From: Deltaproteobacteria bacterium RBG_13_43_22
GTDB taxonomy: Bacteria; Desulfobacterota; RBG-13-43-22
DNA length: 64,000 nucleotides
Assembly (NCBI GenBank): GCA_001797675.1
Contig: MGQB01000037.1
Coordinates: forward strand, 1-64,000
Direction: 5' to 3'
The translations under genes were made by a program, and so were the position numbers. A model generated the notes under the pieces. That model saw only the letters and a program-made list of their open reading frames with translations. It was not told the origin of the DNA and ran no database searches. Shown here piece after piece: positions 52,550 to 62,400 of the stretch (positions are counted from its first letter, which is position 1; each line of letters opens with the position of its first letter).

Positions 52550-53353
52550 ATGGCTATTTTATCAATTTCCAGAGAATATAAAAGCGGCGGCCGGGTCATT
52601 GGCCGGGCAGTGGCTCAACAGATGGGTTATGATTACGTGGACAAGAATCGAATCCAGACCGACCTGCAAACAGTTGGAGAAAAATGGGGGCGTCTGGCGG
52701 TGGAATTCGACGAGGTTCGCCCCAGTCTCTGGGAAAAATATGATTGGGAATATCGCGGCTTTATCGCCCTGATAGAATCTTTTATTTATGAATATGCCCT
52801 CAAGGATAGGGTAGTCATTGTCGGGCGGGGCAGTCATTTTCTTTTGCAGGATATTCCTCATGTCTTAAAGGTTCGATTGTTTGCTCCCTTGGAAGTCCGT
52901 ATTGAACGGGCCATGCTCAACAATGAGATAAACCGAGAGACCGCTGAAGAGCTGATTCAAAAAACCGATCAGACCAGGGCCGGCTATCTAAGGGTTATTT
53001 ATGGGAAACACTGGGAAGACCAACAATACTATGATCTGATTTTTAATACCGGCCTTCAAACTTGTGAGCAGGTGACTCTGGAGTTGATGGAGGCCCTGAA
53101 ACAATGGGATCAACGAGCCACCCCGGTAGGCCGGCAGCGGCTGGGGGATCGCGCCTTGACCGCGGGGGTTAAGGCCAGAATTTTTACTCACCCGGAGGTG
53201 TTTATTCCCACTTTGGAAGTTTTTCATGATGGGAAATCTATTGTTTTAAGAGGTTCGGTCCATTCTCCCAAAGAGTATCACCTGGTGGAGGAGATGGTTC
53301 ACAAAATGGCCGATCCTCATCCGGTACGCAATGAACTTCACTATCGAAAATAA
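52550..53353 (+). CDS. Cytidylate kinase-like protein with BON-like C-terminus
   Basis: This 267-residue protein begins ILSISREYKSGGRVIGRAVA, the start of the cytidylate-kinase-like (AAA-type P-loop) family. It has VIVGRGSHFLL near residue 88 and KVRLFAPLEVRIERAM near 107. Residues 200-267 resemble a BON-type lipid or carbohydrate-binding domain (GVKARIFTHPEV, IVLRGSVHSPKEYHLVEEMV). The substrate may not be CMP. It lies between terC and the oadG/oadB pair in a probable four-gene operon. Confidence 0.82.
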   Translation: MAILSISREYKSGGRVIGRAVAQQMGYDYVDKNRIQTDLQTVGEKWGRLAVEFDEVRPSLWEKYDWEYRGFIALIESFIYEYALKDRVVIVGRGSHFLLQDIPHVLKVRLFAPLEVRIERAMLNNEINRETAEELIQKTDQTRAGYLRVIYGKHWEDQQYYDLIFNTGLQTCEQVTLELMEALKQWDQRATPVGRQRLGDRALTAGVKARIFTHPEVFIPTLEVFHDGKSIVLRGSVHSPKEYHLVEEMVHKMADPHPVRNELHYRK

Positions 53354-53411
53354 ACCATCAGCTTTCCCTTTCTCCCGGAAATAGTCAAAAGGGGGAAAGA
53401 AGGAGGAAATC

Positions 53412-53546
53412 ATGGACAATTGGACTTTCGGACTCAGCATGCTTATCGTCGGTATGGGCGGCACGTTACTAACCTTAATGATTATGAGCGGGCTGATGGG
53501 TGTTCTGAAAAAACTTTTTCCGATTAAAGAAGGGGAAGAAAAATAA
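53412..53546 (+). CDS. OadG-like small membrane subunit (44 aa)
   Basis: This 44-residue protein has one transmembrane helix (FGLSMLIVGMGGTLLTLMIM) followed by a short basic-acidic tail. This is the shape of the gamma subunit of Na+-translocating decarboxylases, but at about half the usual length. AGGAGG precedes the ATG. It ends 17 bases before the start of the beta subunit gene, the expected neighbour. In complete systems OadG anchors the alpha subunit to the membrane. Confidence 0.8.
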   Translation: MDNWTFGLSMLIVGMGGTLLTLMIMSGLMGVLKKLFPIKEGEEK

Positions 53547-53563
53547 GAAAGGAGGAATGAATC

Positions 53564-54703
53564 GTGCTCGAAGCCATTATTAGTGGATTATCCGGGTTGA
53601 TCGCCGGATTTGCTCACCTCCAGTGGTCCAACCTGATCATGATCGTCATTGGTTGTCTTCTCCTTTATCTGGGGATCAAAAAGGATTTTGAACCTTTGCT
53701 GTTACTTCCCATAGGCTTTGGGGCTATCATGGTCAATATCCCGCTTACGGAATTGATGGGTAAAGATGGATTCCTCAGAGTCATTTATGACTTTGGTATT
53801 TTGACTGAATTATTTCCTTTGCTTATTTTTGTCGGTATTGGCGCCATGACCGATTTCGGACCCGTCCTGGAAAATCCTTATACGTTTTTATTGGGGGCGG
53901 CCGGACAGTGCGGGATATTTTTGACCTTACTCCTGGCCTTGGCCCTGGGATTTAACAAGCTGGATGCGGTAACGATCGGCATTATCGGGGCCTGCGACGG
54001 CCCTACAGTCATTTATGTCGCTTCCCAGTATGCCCCTCATTTGCTCGGGGCGGTCTCTGTGGCTGCTTATTCCTATATGTCCCTGGTCCCTGTGCTTCAA
54101 CCGCCTATCATGAGGATGTTGACCACGGAAAAAGAACGTCAAATCGTCATGAAGACCCATAAAAAAACCGTTTCCAAAACAACCCGGATCCTCTTCCCCA
54201 TTGTCATCACCATATTGGGAGGTCTGATTGCCCCCAAAGGCCTCCCCCTTTTGGCCACCATCATGCTCGGTAACCTGATGAAGGAATCCGGAGTCGTGAC
54301 CCGGCTGACCAATGCCTCACAGAATGAAATCGCCAACATTGTCACCTTGCTCCTGGGTATTTCCATCGGGGCGACCATGAGCGGACCTGAATTCGTCAAA
54401 CCTCAAACATTAGTCATCCTGGTCCTGGGCCTGTTGGCCATCTGTCTGGACACGGCCTGCGGGGTCCTTTTCGGAAAGGCCTTAAAGGTATTGACCGGCG
54501 GCAAAGTCAATCCCTTGATCGGAGCGGCCGGCATTTCAGCCTTCCCCATGTCGGCCCGGGTTGTCCAGAAAGAAGGTTTTAAATATAACAAAAAAAATTA
54601 CCTGCTCATGCACGCCATGGGAGCCAATGCGGGAGGTCAGATCGGCTCGGTCATGGCTGCAGCGGTCATGCTGTCGGTGCTGAAGGGCATGGGGATTATA
54701 TAA
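53564..54703 (+). CDS. Na+-translocating decarboxylase beta subunit (OadB/GcdB type)
   Basis: This 379-residue protein has nine to eleven membrane helices and the beta-subunit signatures FVGIGAMTDFGPVLENP near residue 90, GACDGPTVIYVA near 143 (with the Na+-binding aspartate) and MGANAGGQIGSVMAAAV near the end. It moves Na+ outward, driven by decarboxylation of oxaloacetate, methylmalonyl-CoA or glutaconyl-CoA. The start is GTG behind AGGAGG. No alpha (carboxyltransferase) or biotin-carrier gene is present here. Confidence 0.92.
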   Translation: MLEAIISGLSGLIAGFAHLQWSNLIMIVIGCLLLYLGIKKDFEPLLLLPIGFGAIMVNIPLTELMGKDGFLRVIYDFGILTELFPLLIFVGIGAMTDFGPVLENPYTFLLGAAGQCGIFLTLLLALALGFNKLDAVTIGIIGACDGPTVIYVASQYAPHLLGAVSVAAYSYMSLVPVLQPPIMRMLTTEKERQIVMKTHKKTVSKTTRILFPIVITILGGLIAPKGLPLLATIMLGNLMKESGVVTRLTNASQNEIANIVTLLLGISIGATMSGPEFVKPQTLVILVLGLLAICLDTACGVLFGKALKVLTGGKVNPLIGAAGISAFPMSARVVQKEGFKYNKKNYLLMHAMGANAGGQIGSVMAAAVMLSVLKGMGII

Positions 54704-54829
54704 CAGGTTGCTGAAAAAGGCCCATCTACTGCGTTGCCCTCTTCCCTCGTCATTGCGATGTACTATTATGTACGTCTCATTCCTCGGGATTTCGGGCGCC
54801 TTGTATCCGGACCTTTTTGAGCAATCTGT
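54703..54829 (+). repeat. 127-bp inverted-repeat element
   Basis: The ends ACAGGTTGCTGAAAAAGG and CCTTTTTGAGCAATCTGT are inverted repeats. The interior CTGCGTTGCCCTC, TATTATGTACGTCTC and GGGCGCCTTGTATCCGG blocks match those of the element at 39748-39873. It begins on the last base of the preceding gene's stop codon. Confidence 0.75.
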
Positions 54830-54900
54830 TATAAAGTGTCTTTCAACTTCTTGAATATAATATATAGGTTGAAGGTAAGAAAAAAACATAAAGAAATGAT

Positions 54901-56016
54901 ATGGGTTCTCCTGTCTTTTTTCTGGATCTGAAAGCGACCTTTAAAGAGAATCGGCTGCAACGAATCGGCCGGCTGTTGGACCAGGTCCCTTTTACCAGAC
55001 CTTTGAAGAAAAAAAATCTGGTGGCCGTCAAGATCCATTTCGGAGAGAAAGGGAACACGGCTTATGTAAAACCGGTTTATGTGCGTCCCATAACCGACAA
55101 GATCCGGGCCTGGGGCGGAAAGCCTTTTTTGACCGATGCCAATACCCTTTATGTGGGAACCCGCAGCGACAGCGTTTCCCACCTCCAGACCGCCCTGGAA
55201 AACGGTTTCTCTTTCACGACCGTCGGAGCTCCCCTGGTGATCGCCGATGGAATCAAGGGCAAATCAGCCATCCGGGTCCCTATCCATCAAAAAAACTTTG
55301 AGGCGGTTTCTATTGCGGCTGACATCGTTGATGCCGATGCCATAGTCAGTGTGGCCCATTTTAAGGGACATGAATTGTCCGGGTTCGGCGGAACCATAAA
55401 GAACCTGGGTATGGGTTGCGCTTCCCGGGAGGGCAAGCTGAGCCAGCATTCCAATACGGCCCCTAAAATCACCCGGAAAAAATGTATCGGTTGCGGTGAA
55501 TGCATCAGCCATTGTGCCCAGGAGGCCATTGGCCTACAAGAAAAAAAAGCCGCGATCAATCCGGGAAAATGTGTCGGCTGCGGAGAGTGTATCCTGATCT
55601 GCCCGCAAGAGGCCATCGGTATCCGTTGGAACCCCTCCATAACGGTTTTTCAGCAGAAAATGGTCGAATACACCTTGGGGGTTCTGAAAGGCAAAGAAGG
55701 CCGGGCTGTCTTTTTGAATTTTCTGACCGATATCTCTCCAGCCTGTGATTGTTACGATCACAGTGATCGGCCGATTGTTCGCGATATCGGCATCCTGGCC
55801 TCCACCGATCCGGTGGCCATAGATCAGGCCTCGGTGGACTTGGTCAATAACGAGCCGGGCAATAAGGATTCGGCCTTAACAAAAAATTATAAATCCGGGG
55901 AAGATAAATTCCGCGGGATCTACCCTAAAATCGATTGGGAAGTTCAGCTTCGCTATGCTGAAGAAATCGGATTGGGGACCCGGAAATATCAACTGGTCAT
56001 CCTAAACGAAAAATAA
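54901..56016 (+). CDS. DUF362 protein with two 4Fe-4S clusters
   Basis: This 371-residue protein has a DUF362 domain (VAVKIHFGEKGNTAYVKP near 42, HFKGHELSGFGGTIKNLGMG near 152). A ferredoxin insertion carries CIGCGECISHC and CVGCGECILIC between about 195 and 240. The C-terminal half resumes DUF362 with ASTDPVAIDQASVDL. The family is common in anaerobes and its role, probably redox or cofactor related, is not established. It follows the oadB gene and an inverted-repeat element. The ribosome binding site is weak. Confidence 0.9.
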   Translation: MGSPVFFLDLKATFKENRLQRIGRLLDQVPFTRPLKKKNLVAVKIHFGEKGNTAYVKPVYVRPITDKIRAWGGKPFLTDANTLYVGTRSDSVSHLQTALENGFSFTTVGAPLVIADGIKGKSAIRVPIHQKNFEAVSIAADIVDADAIVSVAHFKGHELSGFGGTIKNLGMGCASREGKLSQHSNTAPKITRKKCIGCGECISHCAQEAIGLQEKKAAINPGKCVGCGECILICPQEAIGIRWNPSITVFQQKMVEYTLGVLKGKEGRAVFLNFLTDISPACDCYDHSDRPIVRDIGILASTDPVAIDQASVDLVNNEPGNKDSALTKNYKSGEDKFRGIYPKIDWEVQLRYAEEIGLGTRKYQLVILNEK

Positions 56017-56050
56017 GCAAACCGCTCGGCAATCAAAAAAATCCCGCTTA

Positions 56051-56192
56051 GAGAGCTTTGAAAAATGGTCAATTTTTTTCAAGGTCAAGGAAGACGAAAA
56101 TTTTAACCACAGACATACATTTAGTATTTCGCGGATTAAAAAGTGATTCTGCCACAGAGATTGGAGAAAAGGGGATATTTTTCAAGGCTTTC
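56051..56192 (+). repeat. 142-bp MITE-like element, copy 3
   Basis: It begins GAGAGCTTTGAAAAATG and ends TTTTTCAAGGCTTTC, with the shared core GGTCAAGGAAGACGAAAA. It is exactly as long as the copies at 6157 and 32127. It lies between convergent genes. Confidence 0.8.
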
Positions 56193-56194
56193 CC

Positions 56195-56440
56195 CTATTC
56201 ATTAAAATATCGGCCGGGTTTAAAAATAAAACCATCATGTTCGGCCCACAGCTTAAGGCACCATTCAATCAACATCTTGAGTTCTTGTAATTCCTCGGCC
56301 GGGGGTAAGACCTTGGGTAAATGGATGGTTTCGGTCCTTTGAAATTCCGCAAGCCTTTCCTTGAGGGCCTTATTCAACTCTTGTATCCGGCAACCCAGTT
56401 TTTCATTGGTTTTCAGTTCAGGTTGTTTCTTTTTGGACAT
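56195..56440 (-). CDS. Small helical protein of unknown function (81 aa)
   Basis: I do not recognise this 81-residue protein. It is hydrophilic with long amphipathic helices (NKALKERLAEFQRTETIHL, PAEELQELKMLIEWCLKLW) and no membrane or metal-binding motif. It follows the methyltransferase gene by 43 bases on the same strand and may belong to the archease-rtcB operon. AAGGGGAATA precedes the ATG. Confidence 0.6.
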   Translation of the reverse strand: MSKKKQPELKTNEKLGCRIQELNKALKERLAEFQRTETIHLPKVLPPAEELQELKMLIEWCLKLWAEHDGFIFKPGRYFNE

Positions 56441-56483
56441 TATTCCCCTTAGATATTCGATTTTTTTGCTGTGTGTTTGATCC

Positions 56484-57296
56484 CTAAGAAATAATATTAG
56501 TCAGAATCAGCAGACGGAGAGATTTCCCTTTATAATTTTTCCCCGACAAACAAAAAAGCCCCGGTGTTTCCAGGCCGGACTGGATTATCATCGATTTCCA
56601 GCCCTCGGCCTTGGACCGTAGGCGGTCGCGGGGGTTTAACGGAAAGGCAAAAAAATACCGACCCTGAGATGGTCCTGATAAAATTCTTTGGATCTCCGTC
56701 AGCACTCGAGGTACATCCGGAACGAGTTCGAGCAAATTGATACTGATGATCAGGTCCCCGGTGTGATCCGCCAGGGGAAGGTTTTCCACCTTACCGACGG
56801 TAAAGTGGATGTTTTTAATTTCTCTTTTCTTGGCCAGAAGGGTCCCCTGTTTGATCATAGGAAGGGAAAAATCCAGTCTTAAAACTTTGCTCCCAGGGCA
56901 ACAGTACTGGGCCAGAAAAACTTCCTGCCAACAGGAACCGGCCCCCAGGCTGATGATGTTCTGATGAGTTTCAAATCGATCCAAACGATTCAGCAAAAGA
57001 AGTCCCCGGGTCAAATTCCTTCTCGAATATTCAGCCCAGGTGGGTGCCCAGTTTTCCCAGAAATAAGGATTCTCCAGTTTTTGATCGGTAATGCCTTTGA
57101 ATTTTTTTAAGGCCCTCTCCAGGGCTTCCAATTCCTCGGGCTGCATTTCAGGACCCAGCGTCTCATCCAGATATTGTTCCCAGGTCTCCTCAATCCGTAT
57201 CTGTTCAGGCGTCAAAGGGATAAAATGTTTTCCTAAAAAAGTACCCTGGGTGGTTAACGTTATGGATTGGACCGGATTATTATTCATCACCATCAC
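56484..57296 (-). CDS. Class I SAM-dependent methyltransferase
   Basis: This 270-residue protein has the SAM-binding motif IISLGAGSCWQEVFLA near residue 115, an acidic strand end LRLDFS near 140 and VGKVENLPLADHTGDLIISINLLEL near 165, all typical of class I methyltransferases. The N-terminal 90 residues are helical. The start (GTG or the next ATG) overlaps the rtcB stop, so translation is coupled to rtcB. A role in RNA modification or repair beside RtcB is an attractive inference without direct support. Confidence 0.82.
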   Translation of the reverse strand: MMVMNNNPVQSITLTTQGTFLGKHFIPLTPEQIRIEETWEQYLDETLGPEMQPEELEALERALKKFKGITDQKLENPYFWENWAPTWAEYSRRNLTRGLLLLNRLDRFETHQNIISLGAGSCWQEVFLAQYCCPGSKVLRLDFSLPMIKQGTLLAKKREIKNIHFTVGKVENLPLADHTGDLIISINLLELVPDVPRVLTEIQRILSGPSQGRYFFAFPLNPRDRLRSKAEGWKSMIIQSGLETPGLFCLSGKNYKGKSLRLLILTNIIS

Positions 57297-58741
57297 CCTT
57301 TGATGACCCCCATGGGTCTCAACCGGACCACTTTCTTGGCAATACCGGCCTGATGCACCACCTCGACCACTTGGGCCACATCTTTATAGGCTTCCGATAT
57401 TTCCTCAACAATCGTCCCTCGGCCGGCACCTTGAACGATTATCCCCTGATCTTCCATTTCCCGGACTACAGACCGTCCTCGGGCCTTTTTGATAGCGGCC
57501 TGGCGACTCATAAGGCGGCCTGCCCCATGGCAGGTACTGCCGAAAGTCTCGGTCATGGCCTGATCGGTCCCTAACAGGACATAAGAGTAACGGCCCATGT
57601 CTCCGGGGATCAGGACTGGCTGCCCCATCTCCCGGTAATCCATTGGGACCTGAGGATGGTGAGCCGGAAAGGCCCGAGTCGCCCCTTTCCGATGGACACA
57701 AAGCCTTCTTTTCTGACCGTCCCATTCATGGTCCTCCAGTTTGGCGATATTATGGCATAGGTCATAGACTAACTCCAGTTGAAGCATCTTCGGGCTTATT
57801 CGCATGATCTTTTCCAGGGTCTCTTGAACCCAATGAGTAATAATCTGTCGGTTGGCAAAGGCAAAGTTGGCGGCCGCGGCCATGGCCCCCAAATATTCAC
57901 GGCCTTCGGGAGAGTTGATAGGGGCACAGCACAACTGCCGATCCGGCAATTCGATGCCGTATTTGGCCGTAACCGGGATGAGTTTTTTTATAGCCTCATC
58001 GCAGACCTGGTGCCCCAGACCTCGGGACCCGGTATGAACCATAACCGTTACCTGTTGGTCAAAAAGACCCAGACCTTGGGCCGCTTTGGGATCGTAAATG
58101 GTTTCCACATAACCCACTTCGACAAAATGATTTCCTGAACCAAGAGTGCCGAGCTGATCCTTTCCCCGCTCCAATGCTTTGGATGAAACCAGGTCGGGCC
58201 TGGCCCCTTCGATACAGCCCCCTTCTTCGATATGCTCCAGATCTTTCAGGCTGCCGAAACCCTGGTTTACAGCCCAGCGGGCCCCAAGGTTCAAAACCTT
58301 TTCCTGATCTTTGATTGAAAGTTTAAAGTCTTTCCGGTGGGAGCCGACCCCTGAAGGAATATTTCGAAATAGAGCACCAACGATTTCTTTGATCCGGCCT
58401 TCTATCTCTTTGCGGCTCAACCCGGAGCGCAGCAACCGCACACCTCAATTGATGTCGTACCCGACCCCTCCGGGCGAGACAATCCCTTGGTCAGGATCAA
58501 AAGCGGCTACCCCCCCGATAGGAAATCCGTATCCCCAATGAATATCCGGCATGGCCAGGGAGGGGCCTACAATCCCGGGAAGCCAGGCGACATTGATCAC
58601 TTGCCGGAGACTTTCGTCCTGCATTAGACCGGAAAGCATAGCCTCGGATATAAAGATCAGACCGTCGGTCCGCATCTTCCCTTCCCGGGGGATGAGGTAG
58701 CGATATTCGTCTATTTTCTCGATTTTCACTTTTTCGCTCAT
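57293..58741 (-). CDS. rtcB: RNA ligase RtcB, candidate selenoprotein (in-frame TGA at residue 99)
   Basis: Read through one TGA, this is a 482-residue RtcB, which joins 2',3'-cyclic phosphate or 3'-phosphate RNA ends to 5'-OH ends using GTP and Mn2+. The TGA (58445-58447) falls between GGVGYDIN and GVRLLR, where the family has the Mn-binding cysteine. The other ligands are intact: H205 (GSGNHF), H236 (HTGSRG), H330, and H405 in CHGAGR, the guanylylated residue. Each is offset by one from Pyrococcus numbering as I recall it. ATG 58741 has GGAG upstream. Selenocysteine is inferred; a nonsense mutation or base error is the alternative. Confidence 0.85.
58411..58440 (-). promoter_or_regulatory. 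Candidate bacterial SECIS hairpin
   Basis: Starting four bases after the TGA, TGCGGTT pairs with AGCCGCA (7 bp with one wobble). An inner 3-bp stem carries the 5-base loop CGCTC, whose second base is G. The loop begins about 16 bases after the TGA. This fits the general bacterial SECIS layout of a nearby hairpin with a G in the first two loop bases. The fold was made by hand and not scored. Confidence 0.45.
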
Positions 58742-58899
58742 AAGATACTCCAAAAAAGAAAATCCAGAAGTCAGAATTCAGAATAACAGCCAATCCATTT
58801 AATAAAATTTATAGGAATTAGTTAAATAAGTGTCGCGAATATTAATAACCGGGGTTTTCCCCTGGCTCCTGGCTCCAGTATTCTGTATTCTGGCTTCAC
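58742..58899. repeat. Spacer with paired CAGAAGTCAGAATTC motifs
   Basis: CCAGAAGTCAGAATTCAGAA near 58762 is loosely inverted by TTCTGTATTCTGGCTTC near 58879. A related arrangement lies upstream of def (35388-35530). These look like copies of a dispersed spacer repeat. It separates archease from rtcB. Confidence 0.45.
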
Positions 58900-59328
58900 T
58901 CATAGATCAAAAATTACCCTGGCCTTCCAAATCCCCTTTTCTTGCCAGATACGAAGCTGATGGTAGGTTACGGCCTTGACGGCCAGCTTAAGACCATGTT
59001 TTTCCGAATCAAACAATTCCCCACGCCCCAAGGCTTGAATCGTGTGCGAAGTCAATGATTGAATCGTGAACATTCCAAAAACCAGTTGCCGGCTCTCAAA
59101 TAAATACAATAACTCTCCCAGCCAGGCAACCAGGAGGGCTTCCCGGTCCGGGGCCTTCACGGCAATCGGTCTTTCCTGCCGTAGGTCAATCCGTCGGGCT
59201 TCCATCATGATATCAAAAAAAGACCAGCCCGCTTGGGCAAAAAGATCGGGAAGATTCATTCCACGGACTTCCATGCCAAGATCAGCGGTGTGTGTAATCA
59301 GACGATAGGGTTTACGGAAACGAGTCAT
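58900..59328 (-). CDS. Archease (RtcB activator)
   Basis: This 142-residue protein matches archease, which speeds RtcB guanylylation and turnover. Visible signatures are YRLITHTADLGMEVRG at the start, with the conserved aspartate, the LLVAWLGELLYLFES helix near residue 65 and the C-terminal KAVTYHQLRI motif. Its place directly upstream of rtcB on the same strand is the classic arrangement and supports a working RtcB despite the TGA. Confidence 0.92.
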   Translation of the reverse strand: MTRFRKPYRLITHTADLGMEVRGMNLPDLFAQAGWSFFDIMMEARRIDLRQERPIAVKAPDREALLVAWLGELLYLFESRQLVFGMFTIQSLTSHTIQALGRGELFDSEKHGLKLAVKAVTYHQLRIWQEKGIWKARVIFDL

Positions 59329-59449
59329 GTCTTAAACAAGAAAATAAGGTTCGAGGGTTCCAGGATTCGAGGATTTTAATTTGAAGGCCTTCCACTTGAA
59401 TCCTTGGCTCATGGATCCCTTGAATCCTTTTTCAGGCCTCAGGTTGCTG

Positions 59450-62400
59450 TCAGTCAAACTTATATCCCTTTTCCCTAAACAACCTCAAACAGGCATCCAC
59501 GACCTCCGTATGATAAAGTTGACCCTTGTTTTTTGAGATCTCTTCCAAGGCTACATCTATTCCATAGGCCGGTCGATAGGGTCGATGGGAGGCGATGGCC
59601 TCGACCACATCGGCCACGGCCAGGATACGGGCTTCCAAATAAATAGCTTCTCCGGACAGCCCCAAAGGATATCCTGATCCATTGATCCTTTCATGATGCT
59701 GAAGAACGATATCAGCCACAGGCCAGCTGAAATCGATATCCTTCAGAATGTCATAACTGATCTGTGGATGGACCTTGATCAACCCAAATTCAATATCGCT
59801 TAATTGAGTAGGCTTACTGAGGATCTCGGCCGGCACGGCAATTTTTCCCAGGTCATGGACAATGCCGGCCATGCGAATGCCGTCCACCTGGTCTTCGGGA
59901 AGCCCCATCTCCTGGGCAATAGATCGGGCCAGGTCGGCTACCCGGCGCTGGTGACCTGCGGTATAGGGATCCCGGGTTTCTACGGTCAAGGCCATGGCCT
60001 GGATGATCCCTCCGGTGGCCTTACGCAGCTTTTCCAGACTTTTTTGTAATCCTTCTTCGGCCTCCTTGCGGGTGGTAATATCTTCAATGGTACCTTCATA
60101 ATAGAGTATTTTCCCCCTGTTATCCTTTACCGAGCGCACATTCATCGATCCCCATTTGATCCTTCCGTGTTTCGTATACAATTGGGCTTCGAATCCTTTC
60201 ACCAACCCTTCCTCGGCCATGAGGTTGAGATATCTTTGACGGTCTTCTGGATGCACATAGAGTTGTTCTCCAATGTCGGATATATCGGTCATCAGTTTCT
60301 CGGGAGTATCATAACCATGAAATCTGGCCACGGCGGTATTAGCCATCAGAAATTTCCAGTCGCTTGAGAACTGAAAAATTCCCTCCACGGAATTCTCGAC
60401 GATGCCCCGGTATTTCTCCTCGGTCTGATGTAGCGCCTCTTCAGCCCGTTTATGTTCGCTGATGTCACTTGTGGTGCCGATCCATTTGTAAGCCCTCCCG
60501 TTTTCATCCCGCAGACACATGCCGGCCGTTTTGATATGAAAGATATCTCCGGTCTTTCCGATCAACCGGTATTCTTGCCTATATGGTTCCCCATACCGCA
60601 CCTGCCGTCTGACTGCCTGTGAGATGCGTTCATAATCCTCGGGATGTATACTCTTCTCAAAAGCGGCTGTGGTGACAGGAAGTTCGCTAAAAAGATAATT
60701 GAGCCTCTCCGTAGCGGCACCAAACCATTCCAATTGACCTGTATTGAGATCCCATTCGTAAATAAAATCATTGGAACTTTCAGCGGCGATCCGAAACCGT
60801 TCTTCACTCATTTGTAAGGCATTCTGGATCTGCTTGCGCTCGGATATATCACGGTCAATGCCGCGATAACCCCTGAATTGCTCCTCCCCATCAAAAAACG
60901 GCATGCCGCTGGTTTCAAACACTACCAGATGACCGTCTTTATGGCGGCAGGTGTTTTCCAGGGTGATCAACGGTTGCCGGGCAGCTTTAAGAGGTTCAAA
61001 TATTCCTGAGACACGTTGGGCTTCTTCCGACGGCATGAGATCGAACGGGGTCTTTCCCAACAGCTCTTCCGGTTCGAATCCCAACAGGTCTCGAATCTTG
61101 GGGCTAACATAGGTGTAGACCCCGTCCTGATTGACCTCCCAGATCCAGTCGTTCAGGGTCTCTACCAAGTCCTGGAACCTCTTTTGCGATTCGCGGATCT
61201 GCCCCCGTAGGTAGGCGGCCCGCAGCGCCACCGCCCCCTGTTCGGCCAATGTTTTATAAAGGTGCTCCTTTCCCTTGTCAAAGTAATGAGCAGAACCGGC
61301 TGTGGCGATAATCAACCCCAATAATTCCTTCCCCTCTTCAAGAAGAAAGGCCGCAAAACTCCTTCCCCCGGCCCGACTGATAAGATCCCGGACGGAAGGG
61401 TCCAGGCCCTCATCGGTCAAGACATTGTTTGAGACAAACGGCAGACCGGTCACATACCGGTTGATTATCGAGAACTCTGAAGAAGGAAAGAGGGTCCCTA
61501 AAGGCACGTTCTTTGTCAAACCGCTTGAAAAATAATCGATACGTCGCAGGATTCCAACAAGCCCCGCATCCGATTTTTCGAAGGTAAGGATTGCCACCAG
61601 CGCCTGCGGGTAAATACCTGCCTGTTGGATCAAGGCGTCCAGCACCTCGTCCTCGGTCTCTTTCCCCACCAACGCCTGGCTGACCTCAAAGCGCATGCGG
61701 GTTTCACGCATAGTCCGCTCGATCAGGGCCTCCCAGCGCCTGCGCTCAGTGATATCCACAAGCCCGGAGATGTAATATAACGGATTGCCGGATTTATCTT
61801 TTTGCAGGACGGTATTCAGATCCCCCCACAAGGTGGAACCATCCTTTTTGATGTATCTCTTATTGAATCTGACCGATGTTTTTTCGCCGGACAGCATTTG
61901 TTCAATGTGTTCTTGAGTCAATTCAATATCGTCGGGATGGGTGAAATCCTGCCATTTGAGGCCGGATAATTCCTCCCTCGTATATCCCAGCATCTCGCTC
62001 AAGGACTGGTTGACATACACCGAACCGTCCAAAGAAGTCATCGACATGCCGATAGAGGAGTTATCAAATATTTTCCTGAATTTCTCCTCACTCTCCCGCA
62101 GGGCCTCTTCCAAATGCTTCCTCTCGGTGATGTCTTTGATCTGGACAAAGTCGGCGGGTCTTCCCCGGTAGGTAATAATACCGGCGTTGAACTCGACCTC
62201 GATTCTGCTTCCATCCTTATGCCTCAGAGCCGTTTCATAATTGGTTGGAATATCTTCTCCGTCCATACGCCGCTTATAGAAATCAATAACTTTGGAGACT
62301 TGATCGGCCATAAGGAAATCGGATAAGGGAGCACCGACCATTTCTTCAACCGAGTATCCAATCATTTGGGTCAATCGTTTATTGGCAAACCGGAGAATCC

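Noticed and set aside
57293-58753. Reading rtcB as two separate genes or as a plain pseudogene
   Set aside because: The halves join in frame across one TGA at the metal-ligand cysteine codon, no start signal fits the second half, and all later catalytic residues are intact. A base error or recent nonsense mutation remains possible.
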